DNA of 28,064 bases from a virus, in IMG/VR virus record IMGVR_UViG_3300013018_000012, positions 1-28,064 of that record. The stretch is one strand, 5' to 3'. Shown one piece after another: positions 1 through 5,620 of this stretch (its first letter is position 1; each line of letters begins with the position of its first letter). The position numbers were made by a program, and so were the translations under genes. The notes under the pieces were generated by a model. It was not told the DNA's origin and ran no database searches. It worked only from the letters and a program-made list of their open reading frames with translations.

Positions 1-384
1 AGAAATTATACTAACCGTGATGGAGATAGAGATGTTGATTTTATCAATATCGTGACCTGGAGGGGGCTGGCAGAAAATTGTGCTAGGCACCTGGGAAAAG
101 GGAGACTCGTTGGAGTAGATGGGAGTCTGCAGATTAGAAAGAGCCAAAATAACAACAGAACTTATATAAATCCTGAAGTAAATGCAGATAATGTTCGATT
201 CCTGGACTTTGCAAATGATAACAATCAGAGAAAAAATTCACAAGCTAAAGGAAATAAGCAGCAAAGTAATAATCAGGGACCGGGCCAGCAATCTAATGGC
301 AAAAACCAACAGAGTAACGGCCAGCAAGTAAATGAACAGTATAACGATAACTTTGAGGGGGATGATTTCGATGTTCCGTTCTAA
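1..384 (+). CDS. ssb: Single-stranded DNA-binding protein, 5'-truncated by window edge
   Basis: The frame is open from base 1, so the first part of the gene lies outside the window; 127 residues are visible. They match the second half of a bacterial/phage SSB OB fold: DVDFINIVTWRGLAENC, then a GRLVGVDGSLQIR strand, then a stretch ending DNVRFLD. A long Gln/Asn/Gly-rich linker follows (about 70 residues, GNKQQSNNQ-type composition). The tail is acidic, ending DDFDVPF, the usual SSB tip that binds replication and repair partners. The protein coats single-stranded DNA during phage replication and recombination, which fits the nuclease genes downstream. An internal ATG or GTG near base 50 would cut the fold and is not a credible start. 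Confidence 0.93.
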   Translation, partial: RNYTNRDGDRDVDFINIVTWRGLAENCARHLGKGRLVGVDGSLQIRKSQNNNRTYINPEVNADNVRFLDFANDNNQRKNSQAKGNKQQSNNQGPGQQSNGKNQQSNGQQVNEQYNDNFEGDDFDVPF

Positions 385-610
385 GCAAAACCCAAAACCA
401 ATATATATAGTGCTAGATTATCAAAAAAGAGCCGGTGAAAAACCAGTAATATATTCTATGGGAATAGTAAAAGCTGGAAATTCCTATAAAGCAAAAATTA
501 AGTATGCGAAAAGAATAGATAAAAAAGAATGTGAAGCTGCTAGATTTACAACTGTTAGGCCAGAAGAGGTAGGTTTTGTATCTCTTTGGGATTTAAAAAA
601 TCCGAATTAA
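371..610 (+). CDS. Small phage protein of unknown function (79 aa)
   Basis: I do not recognise the family. I chose the ATG at 371 because GAGGGG (355-360) sits 10 bases upstream; the earlier in-frame ATGs at 332 and 362 are badly placed. The start overlaps the last 14 bases of ssb, so the two are probably translationally coupled. The product is basic (MFRSKQNPKPIYIVLDYQ... ending LWDLKNPN) with alternating short strands and no membrane segment or cysteine cluster. Its place directly behind ssb suggests a replication-module accessory role, but that is inference only. Confidence 0.7.
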   Translation: MFRSKQNPKPIYIVLDYQKRAGEKPVIYSMGIVKAGNSYKAKIKYAKRIDKKECEAARFTTVRPEEVGFVSLWDLKNPN

Positions 611-625
611 ATAGAAGGTGTTGAA

Positions 626-757
626 ATGAACTCAAAAGTAATCAGAAAAAAGTTTGGAATACTTATCATAAACGGAATCAAAATGAGGTCACCGACAACA
701 ATAGAACATGATCGCCCGGGCCAGCTAAAAATAATCTATATACCAGAAAAAGTTTAA
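626..757 (+). CDS. Small basic protein of unknown function (43 aa)
   Basis: A short open frame starts at an ATG behind AGAAGGTG, with spacing of about 6 bases, and ends in TAA. It encodes MNSKVIRKKFGILIINGIK, then a section containing HDRPGQLKIIYIPEKV. The RPGQ codons carry one copy of the GCCCGGGCCAGC motif that recurs in this early region. Codon use is like its neighbours and the ribosome binding site is good, so I think it is expressed. The family is unknown. It could be read as two beta-hairpins. Confidence 0.55.
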   Translation: MNSKVIRKKFGILIINGIKMRSPTTIEHDRPGQLKIIYIPEKV

Positions 758-775
758 GAATTTTTGTGCCCGGCA

Positions 776-863
776 TTGGAGGATTGGAGCAATAAAAAAT
801 GTTTACTTTCTCTAATTCTAACAGTTGAGTGGGCTCCAACTAGACATTGCTCCAATTTTCCAG
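776..863 (+). promoter_or_regulatory. Structured leader with competing hairpins before the 875 gene
   Basis: Bases 776-793 can pair with 846-863 as an 18-pair stem that includes an 11-bp perfect core (ATTGGAGCAAT / ATTGCTCCAAT). The stem ends one base before the AAAGGAGG ribosome binding site at 864-871. The loop holds a second hairpin (823-829 with 834-841, one bulged C). The strand TTGGAGC (784-790) can pair with either of two GCTCCAA copies (833-839 or 849-855), so two exclusive folds exist. This arrangement resembles an attenuator or a translational switch for the gene starting at 875. No known riboswitch class was recognised. Confidence 0.45.
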
Positions 864-874
864 AAAGGAGGCAG

Positions 875-1135
875 ATGAAAGATTATTATATTTGCGAGAT
901 AAAAGATTGTGATGAACAAATCAGAAAAGGAACGCTTTGCCACTATCACAGCTCAATAACTAACCGGCCATGTGCCTGGTATTATCATAAAGAACTAGGG
1001 ACAGCTGCAGTTGAGTGGTGTGATAAGAAAGTAGAAAGGTTTGATGATGTTAACTGCGAAGGATGTAAAGACTATATAGATCCGAAAGATGGAATAAAAA
1101 TAATTGAGAGACTAACTGGCCTTAATCAAGGGTGA
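875..1135 (+). CDS. Small Cys/His-rich protein, probable zinc binder (86 aa)
   Basis: I placed the start at the ATG behind AAAGGAGG (864-871); upstream in-frame TTG codons would run through the structured leader. The N-terminus reads MKDYYICEIKDCDEQ, followed by TLCHYH, giving a C-x4-C ... C-x-x-H arrangement typical of a small zinc finger. A second cluster (EWCDKK ... NCEGCKDY) adds three more cysteines. There is no membrane segment. The family is not recognised; many phages carry such small zinc-finger proteins in their early regions. The TGA stop is fused to the GC-rich junction motif at 1133-1149. Confidence 0.7.
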   Translation: MKDYYICEIKDCDEQIRKGTLCHYHSSITNRPCAWYYHKELGTAAVEWCDKKVERFDDVNCEGCKDYIDPKDGIKIIERLTGLNQG

Positions 1136-1149
1136 TGGCCCGGGCCAGC
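1134..1149 (+). repeat. GC-rich junction motif, fullest copy (GATGGCCCGGGCCAGC)
   Basis: This is the longest copy of a GC-rich element with a 10-bp palindromic core, GGCCCGGGCC (1137-1146). Related copies occur at 279-290, 714-725, 1296-1304, 2411-2423, 2713-2723, 3152-3160 and 3515-3524. In three of them (1133, 2411 and 2713) the TGA stop codon of the preceding frame is its first three bases, followed by TGGCCCGG. It stands out against AT-rich surroundings. The function is unknown. Confidence 0.6.
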
Positions 1150-1165
1150 AGGAAGGAGCAGAGAA

Positions 1166-1321
1166 ATGAAGAAATGCCCTGAATGTGGAGTAATGTATGC
1201 AGAAGAAGATGGTAGAGGAGGTGTCTGCCGTAGATGTTATGAAAGACAGCAAACTGGAAGTATGGAAAAAGACATGAGTTGGTTTGCCCAACGAGCGGGC
1301 CAGCCTGAAAAGAAATTTTAA
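1166..1321 (+). CDS. Small zinc-ribbon protein (51 aa)
   Basis: The ATG at 1166 lies behind GGAAGGAGCAG. The product begins MKKCPECGVMYAEEDGRGG and continues with VCRRCYER, so it has two CxxC knuckles (C4/C7 and C21/C24) at the distance expected for a rubredoxin-like zinc ribbon. The C-terminal half is polar and ends QRAGQPEKKF; the AGQP codons again carry the CGGGCCAGC motif. It could be a nucleic-acid-binding or adaptor protein, but no specific family can be named. Confidence 0.65.
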   Translation: MKKCPECGVMYAEEDGRGGVCRRCYERQQTGSMEKDMSWFAQRAGQPEKKF

Positions 1322-1334
1322 GCTAACTGGAAGC

Positions 1335-1388
1335 TAAGACCTTAAGAACTTAAGATCTTCCCCCGGCCGGTCTTGAACTGAGGTCTTA
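1335..1388 (+). promoter_or_regulatory. Second candidate RNA leader with alternative pairings
   Basis: TAAGACCT (1335-1342) is perfectly complementary to AGGTCTTA (1381-1388). Its inner part AAGACC (1336-1341) also matches GGTCTT at 1369-1374, so two pairings compete. A further small hairpin CTTAA-GAAC-TTAAG occupies 1341-1354. The stretch lies in the gap between the 51-aa zinc-ribbon gene and the gene at 1426. No T-run follows, so a simple terminator is unlikely. Regulation of the downstream gene is inferred, not shown. Confidence 0.3.
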
Positions 1389-1425
1389 TTAAACAGAGAG
1401 CGATATATTAGAGGGTGAAAATTAA

Positions 1426-1590
1426 ATGAGCAAAATCAAGAAAAGAATACCTTGCCCAAATCCATATTGTGATCCAGAAGAAGGTTGTTGTATTTGTGAA
1501 TATACAAATCATATCTATGTATTTGTAGAAAATAAAGATGATGAAGTAAAATTTAATTTTGATGTTGAAGGAGGCGGAAATGATATTTAG
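1426..1590 (+). CDS. Small Cys-rich protein (54 aa)
   Basis: The ATG is preceded by GAGGGTG. The N-terminal half carries a compact cysteine cluster (IPCPNPYCDPEEGCCICEY: C10, C15, C21, C22, C24), likely binding one zinc ion. The C-terminal half is acidic and strand-forming, ending EGGGNDI. The last 11 bases overlap the start of the HNHc nuclease gene, and the ribosome binding site of that gene (GAAGGAGG) lies inside this one, so the two are probably coupled. The family is unknown. Confidence 0.65.
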   Translation: MSKIKKRIPCPNPYCDPEEGCCICEYTNHIYVFVENKDDEVKFNFDVEGGGNDI

Positions 1591-2413
1591 ATGCAGCTTA
1601 AAAAAATGGAAGACTAGAAAAAACTCAGGAGTAGTAAGCCTGATCATAAAAGATATACCAGATGGATTTGATAAATTTGAAGATAAACCATTAATTGTGA
1701 ACTTCAATCAGATGGCCCTGGCCTCAGCTAAAATCAAAAATATAGAACAGTTGGCTAATGGAGATCATGAAGTTATATTGATAACTGGGAAAGACAGTAA
1801 AAGGATTTTGATTAATGTTGGACCAAAATTCAAAGAGATGGAAGAAATCAGAGTTAAATTTGAGATAAATGAAAAAGAGCAGAAAAGATTAATGGAAATG
1901 ATAACTGACAACCAGAGAAAGAAAGCATTTGCAGTCATTAAAGATATGGGTGACTCAATAGGTTATGAAAAGATGGAGATGAAAGAGGCCCTGATTATGA
2001 GGTTTGCTGAGGTTTCGGAGCATGGGGAAATAAGTCTATCAGATTGTTCTAAGACTGCTGCAGCTGATTTTATTGATTTTTCGATAAGGTTAGGTTATGA
2101 GTTGGGAGTGCAGTGGGAAGAAAACCCCAGAAAGAGATTAGACAGCTTAGATAGATGGTTAAGGATGTGCCTGGATAAGAAAATATGTGCTGTCAGTACT
2201 AAGCCAGGTAAAAACTACTATATAGACAATTCAGGCGAGATAGTCCATGTTCATCATGGTAATAATATTGGAATGGGAAGAAACAGGCAAAAAATTGATG
2301 ACAGTGAGTTGGAGAAAATATGTTTATCGGCTGAATACCACTATATAGCTCACAAAATGGGCTGGGAATCATTCAAAAAGAAGTATCATGTTTATGCTAT
2401 TGTTTATCCTTGA
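1580..2413 (+). CDS. Putative HNHc-type nuclease of the phage replication/recombination module (277 aa)
   Basis: The C-terminal third matches the 'putative HNHc nuclease' family of Firmicute siphophages (HNHc_6). It has CAVSTKPG, then VHVHHGNNIGMGRNRQKID with the His pair at residues 225-226, then a later AEYHYIAHKMGWESF segment, and the family's closing FKKKYHVYAI. The N-terminal part (about 1-95) looks like a separate beta-rich domain, followed by a helical linker. I chose the ATG at 1580 because GAAGGAGGCGG ends 2-3 bases before it; the upstream ATG at 1559 lacks a site. In related phages this gene sits among ssb and recombination genes, as here. Its substrate is not known from sequence. 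Confidence 0.82.
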   Translation: MIFRCSLKKWKTRKNSGVVSLIIKDIPDGFDKFEDKPLIVNFNQMALASAKIKNIEQLANGDHEVILITGKDSKRILINVGPKFKEMEEIRVKFEINEKEQKRLMEMITDNQRKKAFAVIKDMGDSIGYEKMEMKEALIMRFAEVSEHGEISLSDCSKTAAADFIDFSIRLGYELGVQWEENPRKRLDSLDRWLRMCLDKKICAVSTKPGKNYYIDNSGEIVHVHHGNNIGMGRNRQKIDDSELEKICLSAEYHYIAHKMGWESFKKKYHVYAIVYP

Positions 2414-2421
2414 TGGCCCGG
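2399..2421 (+). repeat. Direct repeat, copy 1 (C-terminus plus stop of HNHc nuclease)
   Basis: This 23-bp segment encodes the last IVYP residues, the TGA stop and the following TGGCCCGG. It is repeated at 2701-2723 with a single difference (T/G at the twelfth base). Confidence 0.75.
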
Positions 2422-2440
2422 GCAATGAAAGGAGATAATA

Positions 2441-2680
2441 ATGCCTGATTTAAAAGTTTATTGTACTAAAGATTGGTATTTAAGTTATATGATCACTGGC
2501 AGAGTTATAGCATGTAGTCCAGGCACCAGAAATGAATTATTGCTTGAAGATAGAAAAACACATGATGATTTGAATGTTAGACTTTCTATCGACAAGAAAA
2601 GCCATAAAATAAGCAAAATTGATAAAGAGTGGTTAGGCTGTGAACCTGAGGGGAATTGGTATGACATTATAAGGAGATGA
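2441..2680 (+). CDS. Hypothetical protein (79 aa)
   Basis: The ATG at 2441 follows GAAAGGAGATAATA. The protein (MPDLKVYCTKDWYLSYM ... GNWYDIIRR) looks like a small soluble beta-rich domain with a central charged segment (LLLEDRKTHDDLNVRLSI). No family is recognised. It lies between the two copies of the 23-bp direct repeat, so the block 2422-2700 could have been inserted or moved as a unit. Confidence 0.65.
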   Translation: MPDLKVYCTKDWYLSYMITGRVIACSPGTRNELLLEDRKTHDDLNVRLSIDKKSHKISKIDKEWLGCEPEGNWYDIIRR

Positions 2681-2685
2681 ATATT

Positions 2686-2715
2686 ATGGAGAAGTTTGGA
2701 ATTGTTTATCCGTGA
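2686..2715 (+). CDS. Nine-residue open frame MEKFGIVYP: leader peptide or gene remnant
   Basis: An ATG lies 9 bases behind AAGGAG (2671-2676) and the frame ends in TGA at 2713-2715. Its last four residues, IVYP, and stop duplicate the end of the HNHc nuclease gene, so it looks like the scar of a deleted or recombined copy rather than a functional gene. A short leader peptide remains possible because the ribosome binding site is good. Confidence 0.3.
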   Translation: MEKFGIVYP

Positions 2716-2723
2716 TGGCCCGG
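2701..2723 (+). repeat. Direct repeat, copy 2
   Basis: This matches 2399-2421 at 22 of 23 positions. It ends in the GGCCCGG motif just before the ribosome binding site of the VRR-NUC gene. Confidence 0.75.
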
Positions 2724-2740
2724 TAATTTGAGGTGAAATA

Positions 2741-3136
2741 ATGACAGAGAGAATGAGTGCTGCAGAATATAGAAAAAAGAAGGATCTATCAGAATATGAT
2801 GAGCAAGTTAAGTTAGCAAATTATTTGGATATGAAAGGCTATTTGTGGTGCCATGTACCTAATGGAGGAAACAGAGATGCTAAGACCGGCAGGAAAATGA
2901 AAATGCAGGGAGTTAAGCCGGGCGTGCCTGATGTACTGATATTTGATGATCCAACTTCTGAATATACTATGAACTTTAGTGGAATAGCAATCGAATTAAA
3001 AAAAGCTAATGGAAAACCGTCAGATGTTAGAGAATCGCAAAAAGAATGGTTAAAAGCTTTAGAATGGAGAAACTGGCAAACTAAAATTGCTTTCGGAGCT
3101 GATGATGCAATTGAGTGGCTTGAAAAATTAGAATAG
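2741..3136 (+). CDS. VRR-NUC domain nuclease (131 aa)
   Basis: This is a single-domain PD-(D/E)xK nuclease of the VRR-NUC family, common in phage replication modules and thought to act on branched or recombining DNA. Visible motifs are E21/Q22 in the first helix, the substrate loop HVPNGGNRDAKTG (38-50), GVKPGVPDVLIF with catalytic D64, IAIELKKANG with E85 and K87, and Q100 in the last helix (SQKEWLKAL). The length is normal for stand-alone phage members. The ATG follows GAGGTGAAATA. It could process recombination intermediates together with SSB and the HNHc nuclease; that link is inferred from position. Confidence 0.9.
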   Translation: MTERMSAAEYRKKKDLSEYDEQVKLANYLDMKGYLWCHVPNGGNRDAKTGRKMKMQGVKPGVPDVLIFDDPTSEYTMNFSGIAIELKKANGKPSDVRESQKEWLKALEWRNWQTKIAFGADDAIEWLEKLE

Positions 3137-3189
3137 AAGAAATTTAGGGCGCTGGCCCGGTAATTAGAAAAAGAAAGGGGTTAATTATA

Positions 3190-3504
3190 ATGAATAGAAG
3201 CGAAATGTTATGTTTTTTAGAGGAACTGCTGGAAGAATCGGCAAAAATGAGTCATAAAACTGGCAAATCATTTTTGGAGGAGGGAATTGATGAACTGCAG
3301 GACAGGTTGGTTGCGGAAGACTATAATAGCAAGCCGATTAGTAATTTAGTTGTCAGAGTGAATGCTGATACTTCAGAAGCTATGACCGAACTGGTTCAAA
3401 TTGAAAGCAAATTAGAGAAAATTAATCAGCTTTTAGAAGAAATCAATGGTAAGTTTAAAAATGAAAATACTATAAAAATAGGAGTTGAAGTTAATGGGCG
3501 ATAG
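3190..3504 (+). CDS. Hypothetical coiled-coil protein (104 aa)
   Basis: The ATG at 3190 follows AAAGGGG. The N-terminal 45 residues form acidic helices (FLEELLEESAKM). Residues about 55-92 form a heptad-like coiled coil (MTELVQIESKLEKINQLLEEI), preceded by the strand LVVRVNADTSEAM. The middle segment resembles the start of phage tail-associated coiled coils, but the location argues for an early gene. Its end overlaps the next gene by 11 bases. The function is unknown. Confidence 0.65.
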   Translation: MNRSEMLCFLEELLEESAKMSHKTGKSFLEEGIDELQDRLVAEDYNSKPISNLVVRVNADTSEAMTELVQIESKLEKINQLLEEINGKFKNENTIKIGVEVNGR

Positions 3505-3952
3505 AAATAAAGGTGCTGGCCCGGGGACCGGGAAAGAATTTCAAGAAAATATGATTGATAAGCTTTTAGATGAAACTAAGGAAATGAAAATATCTAAAGA
3601 AACTAAAATGGTTTTAAAAGAAATAATGACTAAAAAAACTTGCTTAAAGCAATTAGATAGAATTATTAATGAAATTGAAACAATCCATAGAGGCAGACCA
3701 TCTGAAAAGTTTTACTTTTTGCAGGCTTCTTTATTGTTTGCTAAAAAAAATCTTGAAGAAAATACATTTCAATATAGCTTAGAAGATAAAGTGAAAATAA
3801 TAAAAGATGGTCACTTCAAAGGGAAAACAGGGAAAATAATAAAAAGGCGCTTATCAAACTCTGCTACCAACAATTACATCCATTATAAATTAGATAGCAT
3901 GGAACATTATTGGATATTAGAAGATAATTTAGAGGTGGTTGAGTATGCTTGA
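3494..3952 (+). CDS. Hypothetical protein with a KOW/SH3-like C-terminal segment (152 aa)
   Basis: The ATG at 3494 is 10 bases behind AGGAG (3479-3483); a TTG at 3485 is the alternative start. Residues 1-95 are helical and charged. Residues about 97-125 (DKVKIIKDGHFKGKTGKII) match the pattern of a KOW motif, a small barrel that binds RNA or protein in ribosomal proteins and NusG. The N-terminus encodes GAGPGTGKE over another copy of the GCTGGCCCGGGG motif. A nucleic-acid-binding role is plausible but unproven. It overlaps the next gene by 8 bases. Confidence 0.65.
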   Translation: MGDRNKGAGPGTGKEFQENMIDKLLDETKEMKISKETKMVLKEIMTKKTCLKQLDRIINEIETIHRGRPSEKFYFLQASLLFAKKNLEENTFQYSLEDKVKIIKDGHFKGKTGKIIKRRLSNSATNNYIHYKLDSMEHYWILEDNLEVVEYA

Positions 3953-4193
3953 CGAAGCCAGAAAGATATGTGAATATCAAGGAATTAAAACCCATATTCA
4001 AGTGCCGGTTATTTGCCCTCACTGCAACCGGAGGACAATGATATTAGATAGTGTTAAGAATAAAGGCACTTGCATTAGATGCGGAAGAGAGAAACCAATT
4101 AATGAGCTTCTGAGGGAAGAGGAAGCTGATTGGCTGGAAAGACACAAAGGTACCGATATTAAAATGAGGACTAACAGGGGTGATTGCGGGTGA
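3945..4193 (+). CDS. Small zinc-ribbon protein (82 aa)
   Basis: The ATG at 3945 lies 6 bases behind AGAGGTGG; an upstream TTG at 3939 is less likely. Two CxxC knuckles (VICPHCNRRT and GTCIRCGREK) about 22 residues apart form a zinc ribbon, flanked by an N-terminal helix and an acidic helix (ELLREEEADWLERH). It has the look of the small zinc-ribbon proteins found next to phage replication and transcription genes. Its stop overlaps the GTG start of the next gene (GTGA). Confidence 0.65.
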   Translation: MLDEARKICEYQGIKTHIQVPVICPHCNRRTMILDSVKNKGTCIRCGREKPINELLREEEADWLERHKGTDIKMRTNRGDCG

Positions 4194-4426
4194 ATATTGA
4201 AATCATTAAAATATCAGCCAATACTACTGGGTTTATGGTCGGTAGAAAAGAATGCATAACTATTGACTCCTGGAATGTAACTTTTTATTTTGAAAAACAT
4301 TCTAATGAATTAATTACAAAGATTGAGCCAATAACAATTAAAATTAAAGAAATCCCGGATAGTACTGAAGAATTAGAAAAAATAATATTTAATGAGTTCG
4401 CTAAACTATTTCAACAAAAAGGGTGA
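4190..4426 (+). CDS. Hypothetical protein (78 aa)
   Basis: I chose the GTG at 4190 because AGGGGTGATT is well spaced before it and it makes the classic GTGA overlap with the upstream stop; TTG at 4184 is the alternative. The protein has an N-terminal beta meander (VNIEIIKISANTTGFMV) and a C-terminal amphipathic helix (ELEKIIFNEFAKLFQQKG). No family is recognised. Confidence 0.6.
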   Translation: MNIEIIKISANTTGFMVGRKECITIDSWNVTFYFEKHSNELITKIEPITIKIKEIPDSTEELEKIIFNEFAKLFQQKG

Positions 4427-4430
4427 TTGG

Positions 4431-4868
4431 ATGCAGGATTATTATTCAAGAGTAATTAAGGAGCTGCTTAACTACAAAGAATATAAACAGCGATGTGCCG
4501 TAATCAGAATAGAATTAGACGAATTAATTGAGTCAAATCGAGGGGTAAGTTATGAAGGAGTAAACGTTAAAGGCAGCAATGATTTTAGATCAGCTACAGA
4601 AAATGCAGTAATTAATCGAGATGAAAGTGAACTCAAAGAAGAATTAAGAAGTAAAGAGTGCATGATAGCAAAAATTGAAGAAGCTCTAAAGGCGCTAGAC
4701 ACGATAGAAAGATTTGTAGTGGAAAAAAAGTATATGACAGGAAGATTCGAGAAAGATGTGAACATATATACTCACCCAAAATTCGAGTGGGGAAGAAACA
4801 AATATTATGATTTTAAGGACCAGGCAATAGAGAAAATAGCAAGAATTCTCGGATATGCAAAAAAATAA
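4431..4868 (+). CDS. ArpU/RinA-like late-gene transcriptional regulator (145 aa)
   Basis: This has the overall pattern of the phage late regulators grouped as ArpU/RinA/DUF1492. An N-terminal helical half contains the internal coiled coil ELKEELRSKECMIAKIEEAL. A sigma-region-4-like C-terminus follows (ERFVVEKKYM, then FEWGRNKYYDFKDQAIEKI and ARILGYAKK). In Firmicute phages these proteins sit immediately before the packaging genes and switch on late transcription, and the same holds here. The ATG at 4431 follows GGGTGATTG at the end of the previous gene. Three 11-bp tandem repeats begin at its stop codon and are candidate binding sites. Confidence 0.75.
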   Translation: MQDYYSRVIKELLNYKEYKQRCAVIRIELDELIESNRGVSYEGVNVKGSNDFRSATENAVINRDESELKEELRSKECMIAKIEEALKALDTIERFVVEKKYMTGRFEKDVNIYTHPKFEWGRNKYYDFKDQAIEKIARILGYAKK

Positions 4869-4898
4869 ACAGTTAGTAAACAATTAGTAAACATTTAA
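4866..4898 (+). repeat. Three 11-bp tandem repeats (TAAACARTTAG type), candidate regulator operator
   Basis: The units TAAACAGTTAG (4866-4876), TAAACAATTAG (4877-4887) and TAAACATTTAA (4888-4898) follow each other without gaps. The 11-bp period is close to one helical turn, as expected for a protein binding along one face of DNA. The position between the regulator gene and the late genes suggests it is the target of the upstream ArpU/RinA-like protein (inference). Confidence 0.6.
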
Positions 4899-4909
4899 GG
4901 CTTTAAAAG

Positions 4910-4927
4910 ATGATATATTAATATCAT
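4910..4927 (+). promoter_or_regulatory. Hairpin/dyad in the late control region
   Basis: ATGATAT-ATTA-ATATCAT is a perfect 7-bp dyad with a 4-base centre, 12 bases after the tandem repeats. Its AT-rich middle could also act as a -10 element, but no good -35 is visible, which would be consistent with an activator-dependent late promoter. Confidence 0.4.
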
Positions 4928-4972
4928 GGAAAGTATAAGTTTTTTCAATAACTTTCCTCCTTTATTGTTTTG

Positions 4973-5003
4973 CCCGGCTTGTTACCAGACGAGCTGGGTT
5001 TTT
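4973..5003 (+). terminator. Rho-independent terminator after the late regulator
   Basis: CCCGGCTTG (4973-4981) pairs with CGAGCTGGG (4990-4998) as a 9-bp stem with two G-U pairs and an 8-base loop, followed by five T. It would separate early and late transcription. If the regulator works by antitermination, this could be its target. Confidence 0.65.
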
Positions 5004-5055
5004 CTATGCCAAAAACTAATAATTACAGAAATCGTTGTGGGCGTCTGTTGGATAC

Positions 5056-5124
5056 CTCTTTTATAATATACTGCTGCCGGCCAGCCCAGCCGGTTTATAT
5101 TACATATTTGCCAGAGGTGATTTG
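5056..5124 (+). promoter_or_regulatory. Possible late promoter -10 and small GC hairpin in the pre-packaging gap
   Basis: The gap 5004-5124 contains a consensus-like TATAAT at 5062-5067 with no convincing -35 at normal spacing, and a hairpin CCGGC (5077-5081) with GCCGG (5089-5093). The hairpin would be transcribed in the leader of the packaging operon. Nothing else is visible in this gap. Low confidence. Confidence 0.25.
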
Positions 5125-5319
5125 ATGCCAGCCATTATTAGAGGCGATAAGACATGCAGCAAATGCGAAAGTAAATATTTCTCTAAGAGTGCTACTGAAG
5201 ATATGAAAAAACATAAACTTTGCTTTGATTGCATACTTGCTTATCATAGATATATTTTTGCTGATGATAATGAAATAATTAGCCTGGAGGATTGGAAAGA
5301 TGGCAAAGGAATGGGCTAA
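5125..5319 (+). CDS. Small zinc-finger protein (64 aa)
   Basis: The ATG at 5125 follows AGAGGTGATTTG. An upstream in-frame start at 5035 would add a segment running through the hairpin region and has no ribosome binding site. Two CxxC pairs (KTCSKCESK and KLCFDCILAY) make a likely single zinc site. The gene lies first in the packaging operon, and its last 20 bases overlap the HNH gene, whose ribosome binding site is inside it (GGAGGATTGG). The function is unknown. Confidence 0.65.
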   Translation: MPAIIRGDKTCSKCESKYFSKSATEDMKKHKLCFDCILAYHRYIFADDNEIISLEDWKDGKGMG

Positions 5320-5617
5320 AAGTTTTTATAAGAGTAAAGAATGGCAGGAGTGCAGAGAGGCTTATATTGCTGAAGTAAACGGATTGTGTGAAAGATGCTT
5401 GGAGAATGGCAAGGTTAATCCAGGCAAAATAGTTCATCACATTGAATACTTAACTCCTGACAACATTAATGATCCAGAGATTACTCTTAACTTTGATAAC
5501 TTAGAATACCTGTGCTTAGACTGTCATAACGAGGAACATGGAGTAGGAGCAAGTGCGGAGGTAGTTAGACAAGGTTTGAAGTTTAATAAGCATGGAGAAC
5601 TGATTAAGGAGGAATAA
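5300..5617 (+). CDS. HNH endonuclease associated with DNA packaging (105 aa)
   Basis: This is a compact HNH nuclease of the terminase-associated type. The zinc ligands are C30/C33 (LCERC) and C72/C75 (LCLDC). The catalytic region has the pair H46-H47 (IVHHIEYL), N67 (FDNLEYL) and H76/N77/H80 (CHNEEH). The N-terminus has the family's FYKSKEWQECR helix. In HK97-like phages an HNH protein encoded beside the terminase is needed for, or stimulates, cos cleavage by the terminase. Its place here, two genes before the small terminase, supports the same job and suggests cohesive-end packaging. Confidence 0.92.
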   Translation: MAKEWAKSFYKSKEWQECREAYIAEVNGLCERCLENGKVNPGKIVHHIEYLTPDNINDPEITLNFDNLEYLCLDCHNEEHGVGASAEVVRQGLKFNKHGELIKEE

Positions 5618-5620
5618 ATA

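Noticed and set aside
764-874. Longer start for the 86-aa zinc-binding protein
   Set aside because: It would translate the hairpin leader, which has no ribosome binding site; AAAGGAGG before 875 decides the start.
4866-4898. CRISPR-like array
   Set aside because: Three 11-bp units in direct contact without spacers are an operator-type tandem repeat, not a CRISPR.
5035-5124. N-terminal extension of the zinc-finger gene before the HNH gene
   Set aside because: The segment covers the TATAAT-like and hairpin region and has no ribosome binding site; AGAGGTGATTTG precedes the ATG at 5125.
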